A stretch of DNA of 64,000 nt from Gemmatimonadaceae bacterium (lineage in GTDB: Bacteria; Gemmatimonadota; Gemmatimonadetes; Gemmatimonadales; Gemmatimonadaceae): NCBI GenBank assembly GCA_036496605.1, contig DASXKV010000025.1:124001-188000 (forward strand), in the 5' to 3' direction. The first letter of the stretch is position 1, and each line of letters begins with the position of its first letter. Both the position numbers and the translations under genes were made by a program. Of the stretch, positions 1-9,642 are shown in pieces. The notes beneath the pieces were generated by a model. The model saw nothing but the letters and a program-made list of their open reading frames with translations, was not told where the DNA came from and did not search any database.

Positions 1-1215
1 ACACTCGCCTGGGAGCAAACCACCCGCGACCTCGTCGCGAATCGTAAAGCAACGCCGATAAACGCCGTGCGCTTGTACGCGCTGCACAGCCTCGCCGTCT
101 ATGCCGCGGTGGTCGCCGTCCAGGACGGCGACAACGACGACGCCGACGATCAGGGTGGTGGGCGCGCGGCGTTCGAAGCCCGACGCGGCGCGATTGGCGG
201 CGCATCGGCGCAACTCCTCTCCGCCCTGTCTCCGCCCGATGCACCCGCGCTCGAAGCGCAGCTCGCTGCTTCGGGGCGAGATGCGTCCGGTCGCACGTCT
301 CCGCAGTTCACGCGTGGCGTGAGCGTCGGACGAGGAGTGGGTGCCGTGCTGATCGCCTGGGCGAATAACGACGGATTCTCGTTGGCGTGGAACGAGAGCA
401 TGCGAAACGCGTCGGGACCCGGCATCTGGGAGGGAGCCCCAGCAGTAGGAACAGTTCCCCGGCCGGCGCCGGCCGGTTATCAATTCCCCACGATGACGCC
501 CTACTTCTTGACAGCGTTAGGCGGTCACACGGCGCAGAGCCAGTTCCGGTCGTCACCACCGCCCGCGTTCTCGATGGCGCTGGGTAGCCCGTACAGGATT
601 GCCCTCGACGAGGTGAGAGCGATCTCCGATACTCGAACGCTGGAGCAGACCGACATCGCTTACTTCTGGAATCTCGCGGCGGGCACGATGACGGCGCTCG
701 GCTATTGGGATAATCAGGCTGCGTCGTTCATCGAATCGCGCGGGCTCGACGAGCAATCCGCGTCGCACCTGTTCGCTCTCTTGAATGCCGCGGCGATGGA
801 CGCGACGATCGGCTGCTGGGAGGCGAAGGTCCATTACTTCATGCTGCGTCCGTCCATGGCGGATCCGTTGATCACGCGGCCGACGCTCGAGCGGCCGAAT
901 GGGCCACCTGCTTTCCCGTACACACTACCGAACCATCCGTCATATCCTTCGGGACACTCCTGCGTCTCGTCTGCCGCGGCCACGGTGCTCTCGCAATACT
1001 TCCCGGATCAGGCCGCGCAGCTCCAAGCGCAGGTAATCCAAGCGGGATTGTCGCGCATCTATGGCGGCATCCATTACCGGTTCGACGTCGAGGCGGGACA
1101 GGTGCTTGGCCGCTCGACCGCGGAATGGGCGATGGCCTATGACCGTCGGCACGGTCTCCTCGCGGCCATTGGACTCGGTGGACACAAGGAGGGCGGGGAC
1201 GACGGCCGCGAATGA
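1..1215 (+). CDS. vanadium-dependent haloperoxidase-like (PAP2 superfamily) protein, 5'-truncated by window edge
   Basis: The frame is open to base 1, so the N-terminus lies outside the window; the GTG at 67 is internal. The family (vanadium haloperoxidases and acid phosphatases) binds vanadate or phosphate through Lys, Arg, a Ser-Gly-His triad, Arg and His. All are visible: K and R in WEAKVHYFMLRPS (about 819-854), SGH in SYPSGHSC (about 940-963), and R/H in LSRIYGGIHYRFD (about 1047-1086). The upstream part reads as the usual helical N-domain (NAVRLYALHSLAVYAA). The protein is probably exported, but no signal peptide can be seen because of the truncation. Whether the substrate is halide or phosphate cannot be read from sequence. 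A more divergent member lies at 15905-17290. Confidence 0.88.
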   Translation, partial: TLAWEQTTRDLVANRKATPINAVRLYALHSLAVYAAVVAVQDGDNDDADDQGGGRAAFEARRGAIGGASAQLLSALSPPDAPALEAQLAASGRDASGRTSPQFTRGVSVGRGVGAVLIAWANNDGFSLAWNESMRNASGPGIWEGAPAVGTVPRPAPAGYQFPTMTPYFLTALGGHTAQSQFRSSPPPAFSMALGSPYRIALDEVRAISDTRTLEQTDIAYFWNLAAGTMTALGYWDNQAASFIESRGLDEQSASHLFALLNAAAMDATIGCWEAKVHYFMLRPSMADPLITRPTLERPNGPPAFPYTLPNHPSYPSGHSCVSSAAATVLSQYFPDQAAQLQAQVIQAGLSRIYGGIHYRFDVEAGQVLGRSTAEWAMAYDRRHGLLAAIGLGGHKEGGDDGRE

Positions 1216-1301
1216 CGGCCGATAACTAATGTGCGAGCGAATGCGGGTCGAATCCAATCGCGGGGCGGTCGAACTGCAATCGCGCCCATCCAACGCCTTG
1301 C

Positions 1302-3785
1302 TTAGTCGGCGCTGAGCGCGCGCGCCGGATCGACGCGCGCGGCGCGCCGAGCTGGCACCCACGTAGCGCCCGCCGCGATGATGGCGACGGATAGCACCGC
1401 CGCGACGAGCGTCGTTAGGTCGATCGGGCTGACCTCGAATGTCATGGTCGTGAGGAGTCTCGCAAAGACGAGAAACACGAGCAGACCTAGGAATGCGCCA
1501 ATAGCGACAATGGCTCCGCCCTGGCGCAGAATCATCCTCGTTGCTGCGGCGGGAGTGAGACCGACGGCAATACGAATGCTGATCTCGCGCGAACGCAGAC
1601 TGACGACGTAAGCGATCACCCCATACAGCCCGACCACACCGAGCGCGAGCGTCGTCAGCGCGCCGACCGTGAGCACCAGGAGGGCGAATGTCAATCCGGC
1701 GCGCGCGTCGCTCACGATCTGCTCCATCGCCGCTGGGCGATGGAAGGGGAGCTCCGAATCGAGCGCGTGCAGCTCCTGTCGAAGACGCTGCGGGAGGCCG
1801 GGCATCGGCACGCGCGTGCGAACCACAAATGCCATGTCGCGCGCGGTCGTCGACGACGACGCATCGGGGTTTGCCGAGATCGGCTCTTCGGGAACATACA
1901 CCTCGGCGATCGGCGGCTGTGTCAGCGTTGAGTCGCGCAGGTCGCCCACGACGCCGACGATCGTGAACCAATCGCCGTAAGCCGTTAGGCGCAGCCGTTT
2001 ACCCACGCCAGTGCGTCCGGTTGGGTCGTGCCAGAAGCGTTCGATGAATCCTCGACTCACGACCGCCTCGCGCGCGCCACGTTGCACGTTGGCGTCGTCA
2101 TACGTCCGGCCGGCGATCATCGGTATGCGCATCGCGCCGAAGTAGCCCGCCGTAGTGGTCGTCGCCTGAAAAAGTGGCGGCAACACGTTCGTATCGCTCG
2201 ATCCGTCGTCGGCCCAAATCAGCCGTTGGTACGGGGATCCCTCGACCTCGAGCGGGAGCTTCGCGGTGGCAGCCACGTCGACAACGCCCGGAAGCTGCCG
2301 CAACCGCTCGATCGCTTCGCGGTAAAAGCGCGCGACGTCAGTCGGACCTTTGTAGCGTGTGGTCGGGAGAAACGTCCAGAACGTAAAAACGTTCGACTCA
2401 TCAAAGCCTGGCTGTACGCTCCGGAGCCGAAGCACGCTTCGCGCAAGAACGCCGGAGCTCGCGAGCATCACGAGCGAGAGTGCGACTTCGAGAGCGACGA
2501 ACGCCGCGCGCAGCCGCTGCGATGCTCGACCCGCGGTGCTGCTACGGCCGCCCTCGCGCAAAGCGCGAATCGTATCACTCGAGCGAATGCGTAAGGCGCC
2601 GATCGACGCGCTGATCAACGCAAACAGCGCGACGAACGCAAACGCAAAGAGCACGACGCTTGTGTCGACGCGAACCTCGTTGAGGCGTGGCAAGCCAAGC
2701 GGAGAGCTGACGACGAGTAGTCGCAGCGCAATCGCGGCGAGCCCGAATCCCAGCGAGCCGCCTAACGCCGCGAGAAGAATCGTTTCCGCCAGCAACTCCT
2801 GCCACACGCCCCACGTCGATGCGCCAAGCGCCGAGCGTACCGCGAATTCCCGGCGGCGCGCTTCGACGCGCACGAGCAGGAGCGACGCGACGTTGCTGAA
2901 CGCGACGAGCACGAGCAGCGCGACCGTCGCCGCGAGCAACCATAGCACGCGATCGTAACCGGCGATGACGTCGTCCCGCAACGAATGCACTATAGGAGCG
3001 AGGCGCGTCTGCCTAACGGCGAGCGTCGTCGAGACGCCAGGCCGCTGTTCGGGATAGCGCTCTGCCAATTGCGGCAGAATGTGCTCGAGCTCGCGTTGCG
3101 CGGCTTCAGGCGTCACACCGCGTCGGAGGCGAGCGATTCCTGCGTCGGCGAAGCCGCCGACGTATTTCGGATTCACGGCGCTCGCCTCCGGTGCCCAGAC
3201 CGGCGTGCGTGCTTCCGGAAACGCGAACGACGCCGGCATCACGCCGACGATCTGCCGGAGCTCACCGTCGACGTCGACGCGTTGCCCAATGATCTGTCGG
3301 CTGCCGCCGAATCGCGTTCGCCAGAGCCGCTCGCTGATCATGAGCACTGGAGGCGCGCCGTCTTGTGCGTCGGCGTCAGCGTAGAGGCGGCCGAGGAGCG
3401 GTTTGGCGCCGAGCACCGAGAAGGTCGATGCTGTCATCCAACTCACGCGCACGCGTTCCGGAGGAAGAGCGCGATCGGGATACGTGAGCGTAGCTGCAAG
3501 TGAGATGTAGACGCCCATCTCATCGAAGGACTTGGCGGCGTCACGATACAGATTGTATGTGCCTGGTGCCTGCTTCGCGATCGCGACCCCGAGACCAGGC
3601 ATCGTGTGCCACAGCCCCGCGAGTCGATTGCTATCGGGATAGGGCAACGGTCGGATGAGCACCGCGTTCACGAGGCCGAAAACGGCACAGGCCGCGCCGG
3701 TCGCCAGTGCGATCGTCGTGATGGTCGCGGCGGTGAAACCGCGTGCACGCAAGAGCGATCGGATTCCGTAGTGGAAGGGATTCAT
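1302..3785 (-). CDS. ADOP-family ABC transporter permease (MacB/FtsX-like)
   Basis: 827 aa. The order is an N-terminal TM helix (about residues 17-45), a periplasmic MacB-PCD-like core, an FtsX domain with three TM helices (about 280-410), then a second TM/PCD/FtsX copy (about 425-827). This duplicated layout defines the ADOP permeases. The start MNPFHYGIRSLLRARGFTAA is typical. The end has the usual VPARRAARVDPARAL signature. No ATPase is encoded nearby, as is normal for this 'orphan' group, so the transported substrate is unknown; macrolide export or lipoprotein traffic is only known for MacB itself. It is divergent from another ADOP gene at 4023, with about 240 nt between them. Four copies of the CCTAACG word lie in it (1413, 1983, 2761, 3012). 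Confidence 0.9.
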   Translation of the reverse strand: MNPFHYGIRSLLRARGFTAATITTIALATGAACAVFGLVNAVLIRPLPYPDSNRLAGLWHTMPGLGVAIAKQAPGTYNLYRDAAKSFDEMGVYISLAATLTYPDRALPPERVRVSWMTASTFSVLGAKPLLGRLYADADAQDGAPPVLMISERLWRTRFGGSRQIIGQRVDVDGELRQIVGVMPASFAFPEARTPVWAPEASAVNPKYVGGFADAGIARLRRGVTPEAAQRELEHILPQLAERYPEQRPGVSTTLAVRQTRLAPIVHSLRDDVIAGYDRVLWLLAATVALLVLVAFSNVASLLLVRVEARRREFAVRSALGASTWGVWQELLAETILLAALGGSLGFGLAAIALRLLVVSSPLGLPRLNEVRVDTSVVLFAFAFVALFALISASIGALRIRSSDTIRALREGGRSSTAGRASQRLRAAFVALEVALSLVMLASSGVLARSVLRLRSVQPGFDESNVFTFWTFLPTTRYKGPTDVARFYREAIERLRQLPGVVDVAATAKLPLEVEGSPYQRLIWADDGSSDTNVLPPLFQATTTTAGYFGAMRIPMIAGRTYDDANVQRGAREAVVSRGFIERFWHDPTGRTGVGKRLRLTAYGDWFTIVGVVGDLRDSTLTQPPIAEVYVPEEPISANPDASSSTTARDMAFVVRTRVPMPGLPQRLRQELHALDSELPFHRPAAMEQIVSDARAGLTFALLVLTVGALTTLALGVVGLYGVIAYVVSLRSREISIRIAVGLTPAAATRMILRQGGAIVAIGAFLGLLVFLVFARLLTTMTFEVSPIDLTTLVAAVLSVAIIAAGATWVPARRAARVDPARALSAD

Positions 3786-4022
3786 GACTCATTGCTCCAT
3801 CGTCCTAGGGCAAACACGCATATGGCCCTTGTCCTTACGTTCGAGACATCCAGATGAATCTCTCGGCCACTCGTCCGCTGAGTCTTCTGGGTCAGGGGAA
3901 TTGAGTCACTGGTGTGTCCTCAGATTGGTCATTCTCCACATTGGTTTCCAGGGGGCACCTGAGGGCGGTAGCTCGATCTTCGAGGCACTTCGTAGGATGA
4001 CGCACTCGACTGGAGAGAAACG
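3786..4022. promoter_or_regulatory. divergent intergenic region between two ADOP permease genes
   Basis: 237 nt without a credible gene. It must hold the promoters for both permease genes. GGAGAG sits 5-6 nt before the ATG at 4023 and is the only clear ribosome-binding site. I found no convincing -35/-10 pair or palindrome. Confidence 0.4.
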
Positions 4023-6524
4023 ATGACAAAGATCTCGCCATCGGCAGTGGCTGACGCGAGTCGGTACGAACTTCTTTACGCTCTACGGTCGCTTCGCCGG
4101 AGTCCCTTGTTCAGCGCCACGGTCATCCTGGTACTCGGACTGGGTATCGGCATGACGACCTCGATGTTTACAGTGTTCAAATCAGTCTTGCTGCAGCGGC
4201 TGCCGATTCGGGAGCAGGATCGCGTAGTTGAGCTCTCGGGAGTGGCGCGCGGCGCGGCAACGGAGTTTCCGATTTCGGTGCCGCAGTTCCATCGCTTCCA
4301 TGCGCAGAGTCACGCATTGGAGGGCGTCGCCGCAATGGCGCACTGGCGGGTGATCGCGGCATCGATCCTCGATGGCGATCGAACGCTCTCGTTGCGACAG
4401 TCAGATGTGACAGACAATTTCTTCGACGTGCTCGGCGCCCGGCCCGCGCTCGGCCGACTCTTTCGCGCCGGTGACGCTCCCGAGTTTGATTGGACCGCTC
4501 CGAAACAGACTTACGCAGTCGTTCTGAGCTACGGAACCTGGCGGCGGGTCTTCGCCGAGGATTCCGCCGTGCTGGGACACCATCTGCACGAGCCGAAGTC
4601 GGATTTGGACATGGTTGTCGTCGGCGTCGCGCAGCCTGGGCTGGACTACCCTCGCGGCGTGGAGTACTGGCTGGCATTCAACTACGGCAGTCTCGACGTC
4701 ATCGGACGGCTCGCGCGCGGCGCGACACCGGTTTCGGCGCGCGACGAATTTCTTGGATTCCTCAATCGCGATCCCGACTTCCTCGGCTATCTCGGATCGA
4801 ACGCCCTTGGCGCTCAGGTGCACACGCTCGAGCAAACCATAACCAGCGAGGCGAAGCCCGTGCTGGTGATGCTCGCCGCGGCGGTCGCTCTGCTGATGCT
4901 GATCGCGTGTGTGAACGTCGGCAATCTGATGCTCCTTCGGGCCGCGGCGCGCTTACGTGAGATGGCGATTCGCCGCGCGATCGGCGCCAGCGTCACGCGG
5001 CTCGTCAGGCAGCTGTTCACCGAGAGTGTTCTGCTGGCGCTCGGCGCGGGTATTCTTGGCGTCTTCTTCGCCGGCCTCTTCATCGATGCGCTGGTACGAC
5101 TGGCGCCGGCTGGGCTGCCGCGGCAGGATCTGATTACGGTCGCTGGGTGGCCGTTGGCTGTCGCGGCTGCCGTTACCGTCATGACCATCGGCGTCTTTGC
5201 CATTATCCCGTCGCTCGGCGCGCTGCGCTTCGACTTGTCGTCTCCACTGCATGGCGGCGCACGCTCGGGAACACAGGGTCGCACGCTCGTCAGGGTTCGA
5301 GCGGCACTCGTCAGCTTGCAGATTGGTCTTGCCGTGATCGTCCTTGCTGGTGCTGGATTGCTGCTTCGGAGTTTCCAGCGATTGACTGACCTGAACACGG
5401 GATATTCGACCGATCATCTCACGTTGCTCTCCGTCTCCTTTCCATGGGTGAAGGTCATCGCGGACTGCCGACCCCACGCGACCTCCCTGACGTCCGCGGA
5501 CAGCGCGCGATGGACGCGCTGCGACAACGAGACGAACTTCAACTTGCACGATCGCGTCATGGCGCAACTTCGCGGCGCGCCGCAAATCGTCAGCGTGTCG
5601 CCGACGGCCGCACCGCCGTTCCTCGGCTCCAACGTGTGGTTGACGAAGATCGTCGCCGAGCAACAGTCGGAATCCGATGCAAAGACGAACCCCTTTTTCG
5701 GCTACGATCTCGTCGGCACGGAATACTTTCGCACGCTCGATCTTCCGATTGTGAAGGGCCGTGGATTCACAGATGCTGATCGGGAAGGATCCCCGGCGGT
5801 CGCGGTGGTCACCGAAGGCGTTGCCCACCGGCTCTGGCCGAATCAGGATGTCATTGGGAAGCGGTTCCACGAACCTGGGCGCGTCGATTCCCTCGTCACG
5901 ATCGTCGGTCTCACTCCGGATCTGCACTTTCGGGAATACCGCGAGGCGACGCCATCGGTATTCAGGCCATACCGTCAGGTATTCGCGCAGGGGTATTTCG
6001 TGGTGAAGACGCGCGGCTCGCCCGATGGCTCCCTCCGCGCCATTCGCGACGCCGTGCGAGACGCGGGCGCTGGCACAACATTCGTGAGTGCGAAATCGAT
6101 GGATGATCTCATCGCCCCGCAGCTTGCCGCGCCGCGGTTTCAGACTCTTCTCATCTCGCTCTTCGCTGGTGCCGCACTCGCGCTCGCGGCGATCGGTCTC
6201 TATGGCATCACGGCATCCGCCGTCAGTCACCAAACGCGTGAGCTGGGCATTCGCCTCGCACTCGGCGCGACGCCGGGCAGCTTGCGCCGCATGGTGCTTG
6301 GCCGAGCGATGACGGTCGCCGGTACTGGCGCGGCGGTTGGTCTCATGGTCGCCATCGGTGGACTGCGCATGCTCCGGGCGATGCTGTTCGAGATCAGTCC
6401 GTACGATCCGTTCACGCTCGCCGCAGTGACTCTGTTGTTGCTCGCGATCGCGTTGGTCGCGGCGTATGCTCCGGCGCGGCGCGCGACTCGCATCGATCCG
6501 GCGCGGGCGTTGCGCGCCGAGTAG
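4023..6524 (+). CDS. ADOP-family ABC transporter permease (MacB/FtsX-like)
   Basis: 833 aa, starting with ATG after GGAGAG. The architecture repeats that of the divergent neighbour: first TM at about residues 30-55 (LFSATVILVLGLGIGMTTSM), periplasmic domain, FtsX block (about 285-400 with LLMLIACVNVGNLMLLR), second TM near 435-455, a second periplasmic domain, and a final FtsX block ending APARRATRIDPARALRAE. No ATPase is adjacent. Unlike the neighbour it has no copy of the CCTAACG word, and it opens a 6.6-kb stretch free of it. The two proteins are clearly of one family but differ too much to be a recent duplication. The substrate is unknown. Confidence 0.9.
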   Translation: MTKISPSAVADASRYELLYALRSLRRSPLFSATVILVLGLGIGMTTSMFTVFKSVLLQRLPIREQDRVVELSGVARGAATEFPISVPQFHRFHAQSHALEGVAAMAHWRVIAASILDGDRTLSLRQSDVTDNFFDVLGARPALGRLFRAGDAPEFDWTAPKQTYAVVLSYGTWRRVFAEDSAVLGHHLHEPKSDLDMVVVGVAQPGLDYPRGVEYWLAFNYGSLDVIGRLARGATPVSARDEFLGFLNRDPDFLGYLGSNALGAQVHTLEQTITSEAKPVLVMLAAAVALLMLIACVNVGNLMLLRAAARLREMAIRRAIGASVTRLVRQLFTESVLLALGAGILGVFFAGLFIDALVRLAPAGLPRQDLITVAGWPLAVAAAVTVMTIGVFAIIPSLGALRFDLSSPLHGGARSGTQGRTLVRVRAALVSLQIGLAVIVLAGAGLLLRSFQRLTDLNTGYSTDHLTLLSVSFPWVKVIADCRPHATSLTSADSARWTRCDNETNFNLHDRVMAQLRGAPQIVSVSPTAAPPFLGSNVWLTKIVAEQQSESDAKTNPFFGYDLVGTEYFRTLDLPIVKGRGFTDADREGSPAVAVVTEGVAHRLWPNQDVIGKRFHEPGRVDSLVTIVGLTPDLHFREYREATPSVFRPYRQVFAQGYFVVKTRGSPDGSLRAIRDAVRDAGAGTTFVSAKSMDDLIAPQLAAPRFQTLLISLFAGAALALAAIGLYGITASAVSHQTRELGIRLALGATPGSLRRMVLGRAMTVAGTGAAVGLMVAIGGLRMLRAMLFEISPYDPFTLAAVTLLLLAIALVAAYAPARRATRIDPARALRAE

Positions 6525-6538
6525 TGACGGCACGCGAT

Positions 6539-7314
6539 CTATCCCCCGCATGCCGCCAGGAGCGACTCGAGTGCGGCCCGATAGCGCATCTCGTCTTCCG
6601 GCATGAGCGTTCGCTCATCATGACCACCGGCCACGTCGAGTACCATCGCTGGGCCACTGTAGGCGTCGATCACCCGGTGCTGATGCTCCGGCGGGACTAC
6701 CCGATCGGCGCGCGACATGAGAAAGAGGGCGGGACAGTGGCATCGAGATGCATTGGCGAGTGAGTCGAGGTCCGGTGGAACCGCGTCCGCGAACAGAGAC
6801 GAGAGGCCGAACGTACGTCGACGGTAACTCTCCTTCAGAAGCTCGCGCAACGGCATTGGGTTGCGGAGCACGAGAGCGCATGCGTCACCGCCGCTATGCG
6901 CGCCGACTGCCGACAGCGCCGCCGTCGTACCAATGCTCTTGCCGCAAACTACCAGAGGCTTCCCGCCCGCAATGTCCTGGCATGCGACACCACTTGTCGC
7001 GCGCTCGACGCGAAGCGCGTCAGATCCGGAGGGCCCGTCGTGCGGCCAAAACCGGGGGGATTCATCGTCCACACCTCAGACGCGACATTCGGTAATCGAT
7101 CCGCTGGATCGAGAGTGGCCAACTCTGCTCGGCCGCGACTACCGAGGAATCGCACGATGTACACGTCGGTCGCGCGCCTGCCTGCCGGCCGATAGGTCTC
7201 GCGACAGAGTTGAATCCTGCCCCAGTCCGTGGCCAACACCACTTCGTCCTTGTGACACGGCAGATAGACTTGAGAATGCTTGAACAAGACACGGCTGAGG
7301 AGGCGCGAGCGCAT
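6539..7314 (-). pseudogene. alpha/beta-hydrolase, split by a frameshift
   Basis: Two overlapping reading frames together make one alpha/beta-hydrolase. The upstream part (from ATG at 7314) gives the N-terminal half, including SEVWTMNPPGFGRTTGPPDL and TRFASSARQ, then runs to a stop near 6949 in an unrelated tail. The downstream frame continues the homology as CQDIAGGKPLVVCGKSIGTT, with the nucleophile elbow G-K-S-I-G, then SRADRVVPPEHQHRVI (acid region) and GGHD (catalytic His). The shift falls at about 6970-7000. Both halves keep all expected motifs, so the break is recent, a programmed shift, or a sequencing error. The gene is convergent with the permease ending at 6524. Confidence 0.7.
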
Positions 7315-7344
7315 GCGATGTAGTATGCCACTGGAATAGCGACA

Positions 7345-8055
7345 ATGGCAGATCAGGACCTCGCGCGTTGGCTCGCGACACTGCCTGACGATTGGACGCG
7401 CGGCGTCGATCTCTCAGTGATCGAGCGAGTGTACCGCGCGTATCAGTCGCCGGGGCGACACTATCACACATGGGAGCATGTCACCGCGTGCACGGAGCAA
7501 TTGCGCAGCGTCGCATGCGAGCGCCCGCGCATTGTCTTCTTGGCGCTGCTGTTTCACGACGCTATCTACGTTGCCGGCCGTAGCGACAACGAGGTGCGCA
7601 GCGCACAGCTCGCGTGCGACGTGCTTGGAGCGAATCAGTCGCTGACGAAGGAGGAGCTCACGACCATCGAAGGCCTGATTCTGGCGACGAAGAATCACCA
7701 CGCGCGCATTGGCGTGGGCGGCCTGGACGAAGCGGCGCTTCTCGACATCGATCTTAGCATTCTCGCCGCGCCGCGCGATGAATACATGCGATATGCGCGA
7801 CAGATCCACGACGAGTGGGTGCCCGCAGTCGCGTCCGACGCCGAGTTTCGTATCGGGCGCGTCGTGTTCTTAAGTCGCGTGCTCGCGGCGCCGCACGTGT
7901 ATCTCACCGCGAACGGTCAGCGACGATGGAATCAGGCCGCGCGGGACAACATGTTGTGGGAGCTGGACACCTTACGGCAGCAACAAAGCTGGGTCGAGCG
8001 GATCGTGTTGCTCATTCAGCGACTGATCGCGACGTTCAGCAGGCATTCCGTTTAA
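7345..8055 (+). CDS. predicted metal-dependent HD-superfamily phosphohydrolase
   Basis: 236 aa. It shows the HD-type metal-binding set: H41 and H45 in HYHTWEHV, H71-D72 in LLFHDAIYV, and an acidic cluster at D81/E83, with a later Asp near 135. This matches the COG4339-type family of small predicted HD phosphohydrolases of unknown substrate. It has no signal peptide or TM helix and is probably cytosolic. It starts 30 nt from the divergent broken hydrolase, so both may share one promoter region. The gene is followed by about 150 nt before the dehydrogenase at 8203, so an operon is unlikely. Confidence 0.82.
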   Translation: MADQDLARWLATLPDDWTRGVDLSVIERVYRAYQSPGRHYHTWEHVTACTEQLRSVACERPRIVFLALLFHDAIYVAGRSDNEVRSAQLACDVLGANQSLTKEELTTIEGLILATKNHHARIGVGGLDEAALLDIDLSILAAPRDEYMRYARQIHDEWVPAVASDAEFRIGRVVFLSRVLAAPHVYLTANGQRRWNQAARDNMLWELDTLRQQQSWVERIVLLIQRLIATFSRHSV

Positions 8056-8202
8056 CTTGAGCACTGCGGGCACGGACTAACTTCGTCAACTTTCGCGTCG
8101 CTGATCGGATTCGCTGGCGAATGAGCCGCCGAGACTGATAAGATTCCGCGTCACGACCTGCCAGACGCAATTTGCTTTTTTCGCCACGACTCGAGTAACG
8201 CC

Positions 8203-9642
8203 ATGGGATACGTCGACACACAGCTCTTCATCAACGGCACGTGGCAGGAGCCCGCGGAAGGCAAGACGCTGCCCGTCGTGAACCCGGCGACTGGCAAGGA
8301 AATCGGCCGGGTCGCTCACGCCAGCCGGCCGGATCTCGAGCGCGCTGTCGAGGCGGCGCAGAAAGGCTTCAATGTGTGGCGCGAGATGCTGCCCTCGGAG
8401 CGGAGCAAGATCATGCGCAAAGCGGCCGCGCTATTCCGCGAGCGGGCGGCCGAGATCGCGCCACTGCTCACCCAGGAGCAGGGCAAGCCGCTCGCCGAGG
8501 CGAAAGCCGAGACACTTGCCGGCGCCGACGTCATCGAGTGGTTCGCGGAGGAGGGCTTCCGCGTTTACGGGCGAATCGTGCCTTCGCGCGCGAGCGTCAC
8601 GATTCGGCAGATGGTGCTGAAGGACCCCGTCGGCCCGGTCGCGGCATTCACACCGTGGAACTTTCCGATCAACCAGGTGGTGCGCAAAGTCTCCGCCGCG
8701 CTTGCCGCTGGTTGCTCGATCCTCGTCAAGGCGCCTGAAGAGACGCCCGCCGCGCCCGCGGCGCTGATCAAGGCGTTCGCCGACGCCGGGCTGCCGCCAG
8801 GCGTGCTCGGTCTCGTGTACGGCACGCCGGCCGAGATCTCGAGCTACGTCATTCCGCATCCCGTCATTCGCAAGGTCACTTTTACTGGTTCAATCGCGGT
8901 CGGGAAGCAGCTCGCCGCGCTTGCCGGCCAGCACATGAAGCGCGTGACGATGGAGCTCGGCGGCCACGCCCCGGTGATCGTGTGCGAGGACGCCGATATC
9001 GCACTTGCCGTCAAAGCGGCTGGAGCGGCGAAGTTCCGGAACGCGGGCCAGGTTTGCATCTCGCCCACCCGCTTCCTCGTACATCGGTCGATCGTTGCCG
9101 ATTTCGCCGCCGCACTCGCCGAGCACGCCAAGGAGCTGAGGGTGGGTGATGGCCTGGCCGAAGGGACGCAGATGGGCCCACTCGCGAACCCGCGCCGCAT
9201 CGATGCGATGACCACCTTCACGGAGGACGCCGTTAGAAAGGGCGCGAAGCTACTCACCGGCGGCCAGCGCATTGGCGACGCTGGCAACTTCTGGCAGCCG
9301 ACTGTCCTCGCCGACGTGCCGAAAGAGGCGAAGATCTTCAACGACGAGCCGTTCGGCCCGGTCGCCGCGATCCAGCCGTTCGACACACTGGAGCAGGCGA
9401 TAGCCGAGTCGAACCGGCTACTGATGGGCCTCGCCGGGTACGCGTTCACAAGGTCATTAAAGTACTCCGACTTGCTCGCGCGCAAGCTCGAAGTGGGGAT
9501 GCTCTGGATGAACATGCCGGCGATGCCTTCGGCCGAGATGCCCTTCGGCGGCGTCAAGGATTCGGGCTATGGCTCCGAGGGTGGCCCGGAGGCGCTCGAG
9601 GCGTACCTCAACTCGCGCGCGGTGATGATACAGAACGCCTGA
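8203..9642 (+). CDS. NAD(P)-dependent aldehyde dehydrogenase, succinate-semialdehyde dehydrogenase type
   Basis: 479 aa, the usual length of class 3-type succinate-semialdehyde dehydrogenases. Visible motifs: PWNFP 151-155 (active-site and cofactor region), KAPEETP near 176 (Lys for the nicotinamide ribose), FTGS 227-230, catalytic general base Glu251 in MELGGHAP, catalytic Cys285 in [11 protein letters not shown], and EPFGPVAAI near 385. It oxidises an aldehyde to the acid with NAD(P)+; succinate semialdehyde is the best guess from overall similarity to GabD, but related semialdehydes are possible. The stop overlaps the start of the next gene by one base (TGATG), so translation is probably coupled. 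No GABA transaminase is nearby. Confidence 0.9.
   Translation: MGYVDTQLFINGTWQEPAEGKTLPVVNPATGKEIGRVAHASRPDLERAVEAAQKGFNVWREMLPSERSKIMRKAAALFRERAAEIAPLLTQEQGKPLAEAKAETLAGADVIEWFAEEGFRVYGRIVPSRASVTIRQMVLKDPVGPVAAFTPWNFPINQVVRKVSAALAAGCSILVKAPEETPAAPAALIKAFADAGLPPGVLGLVYGTPAEISSYVIPHPVIRKVTFTGSIAVGKQLAALAGQHMKRVTMELGGHAPVIVCEDADIALAVKAAGAAKFRNAGQVCISPTRFLVHRSIVADFAAALAEHAKELRVGDGLAEGTQMGPLANPRRIDAMTTFTEDAVRKGAKLLTGGQRIGDAGNFWQPTVLADVPKEAKIFNDEPFGPVAAIQPFDTLEQAIAESNRLLMGLAGYAFTRSLKYSDLLARKLEVGMLWMNMPAMPSAEMPFGGVKDSGYGSEGGPEALEAYLNSRAVMIQNA

Noticed and set aside
4953-6551. 532-codon open frame opposite the second ADOP gene
   Set aside because: Shadow frame; polar and without domain motifs.
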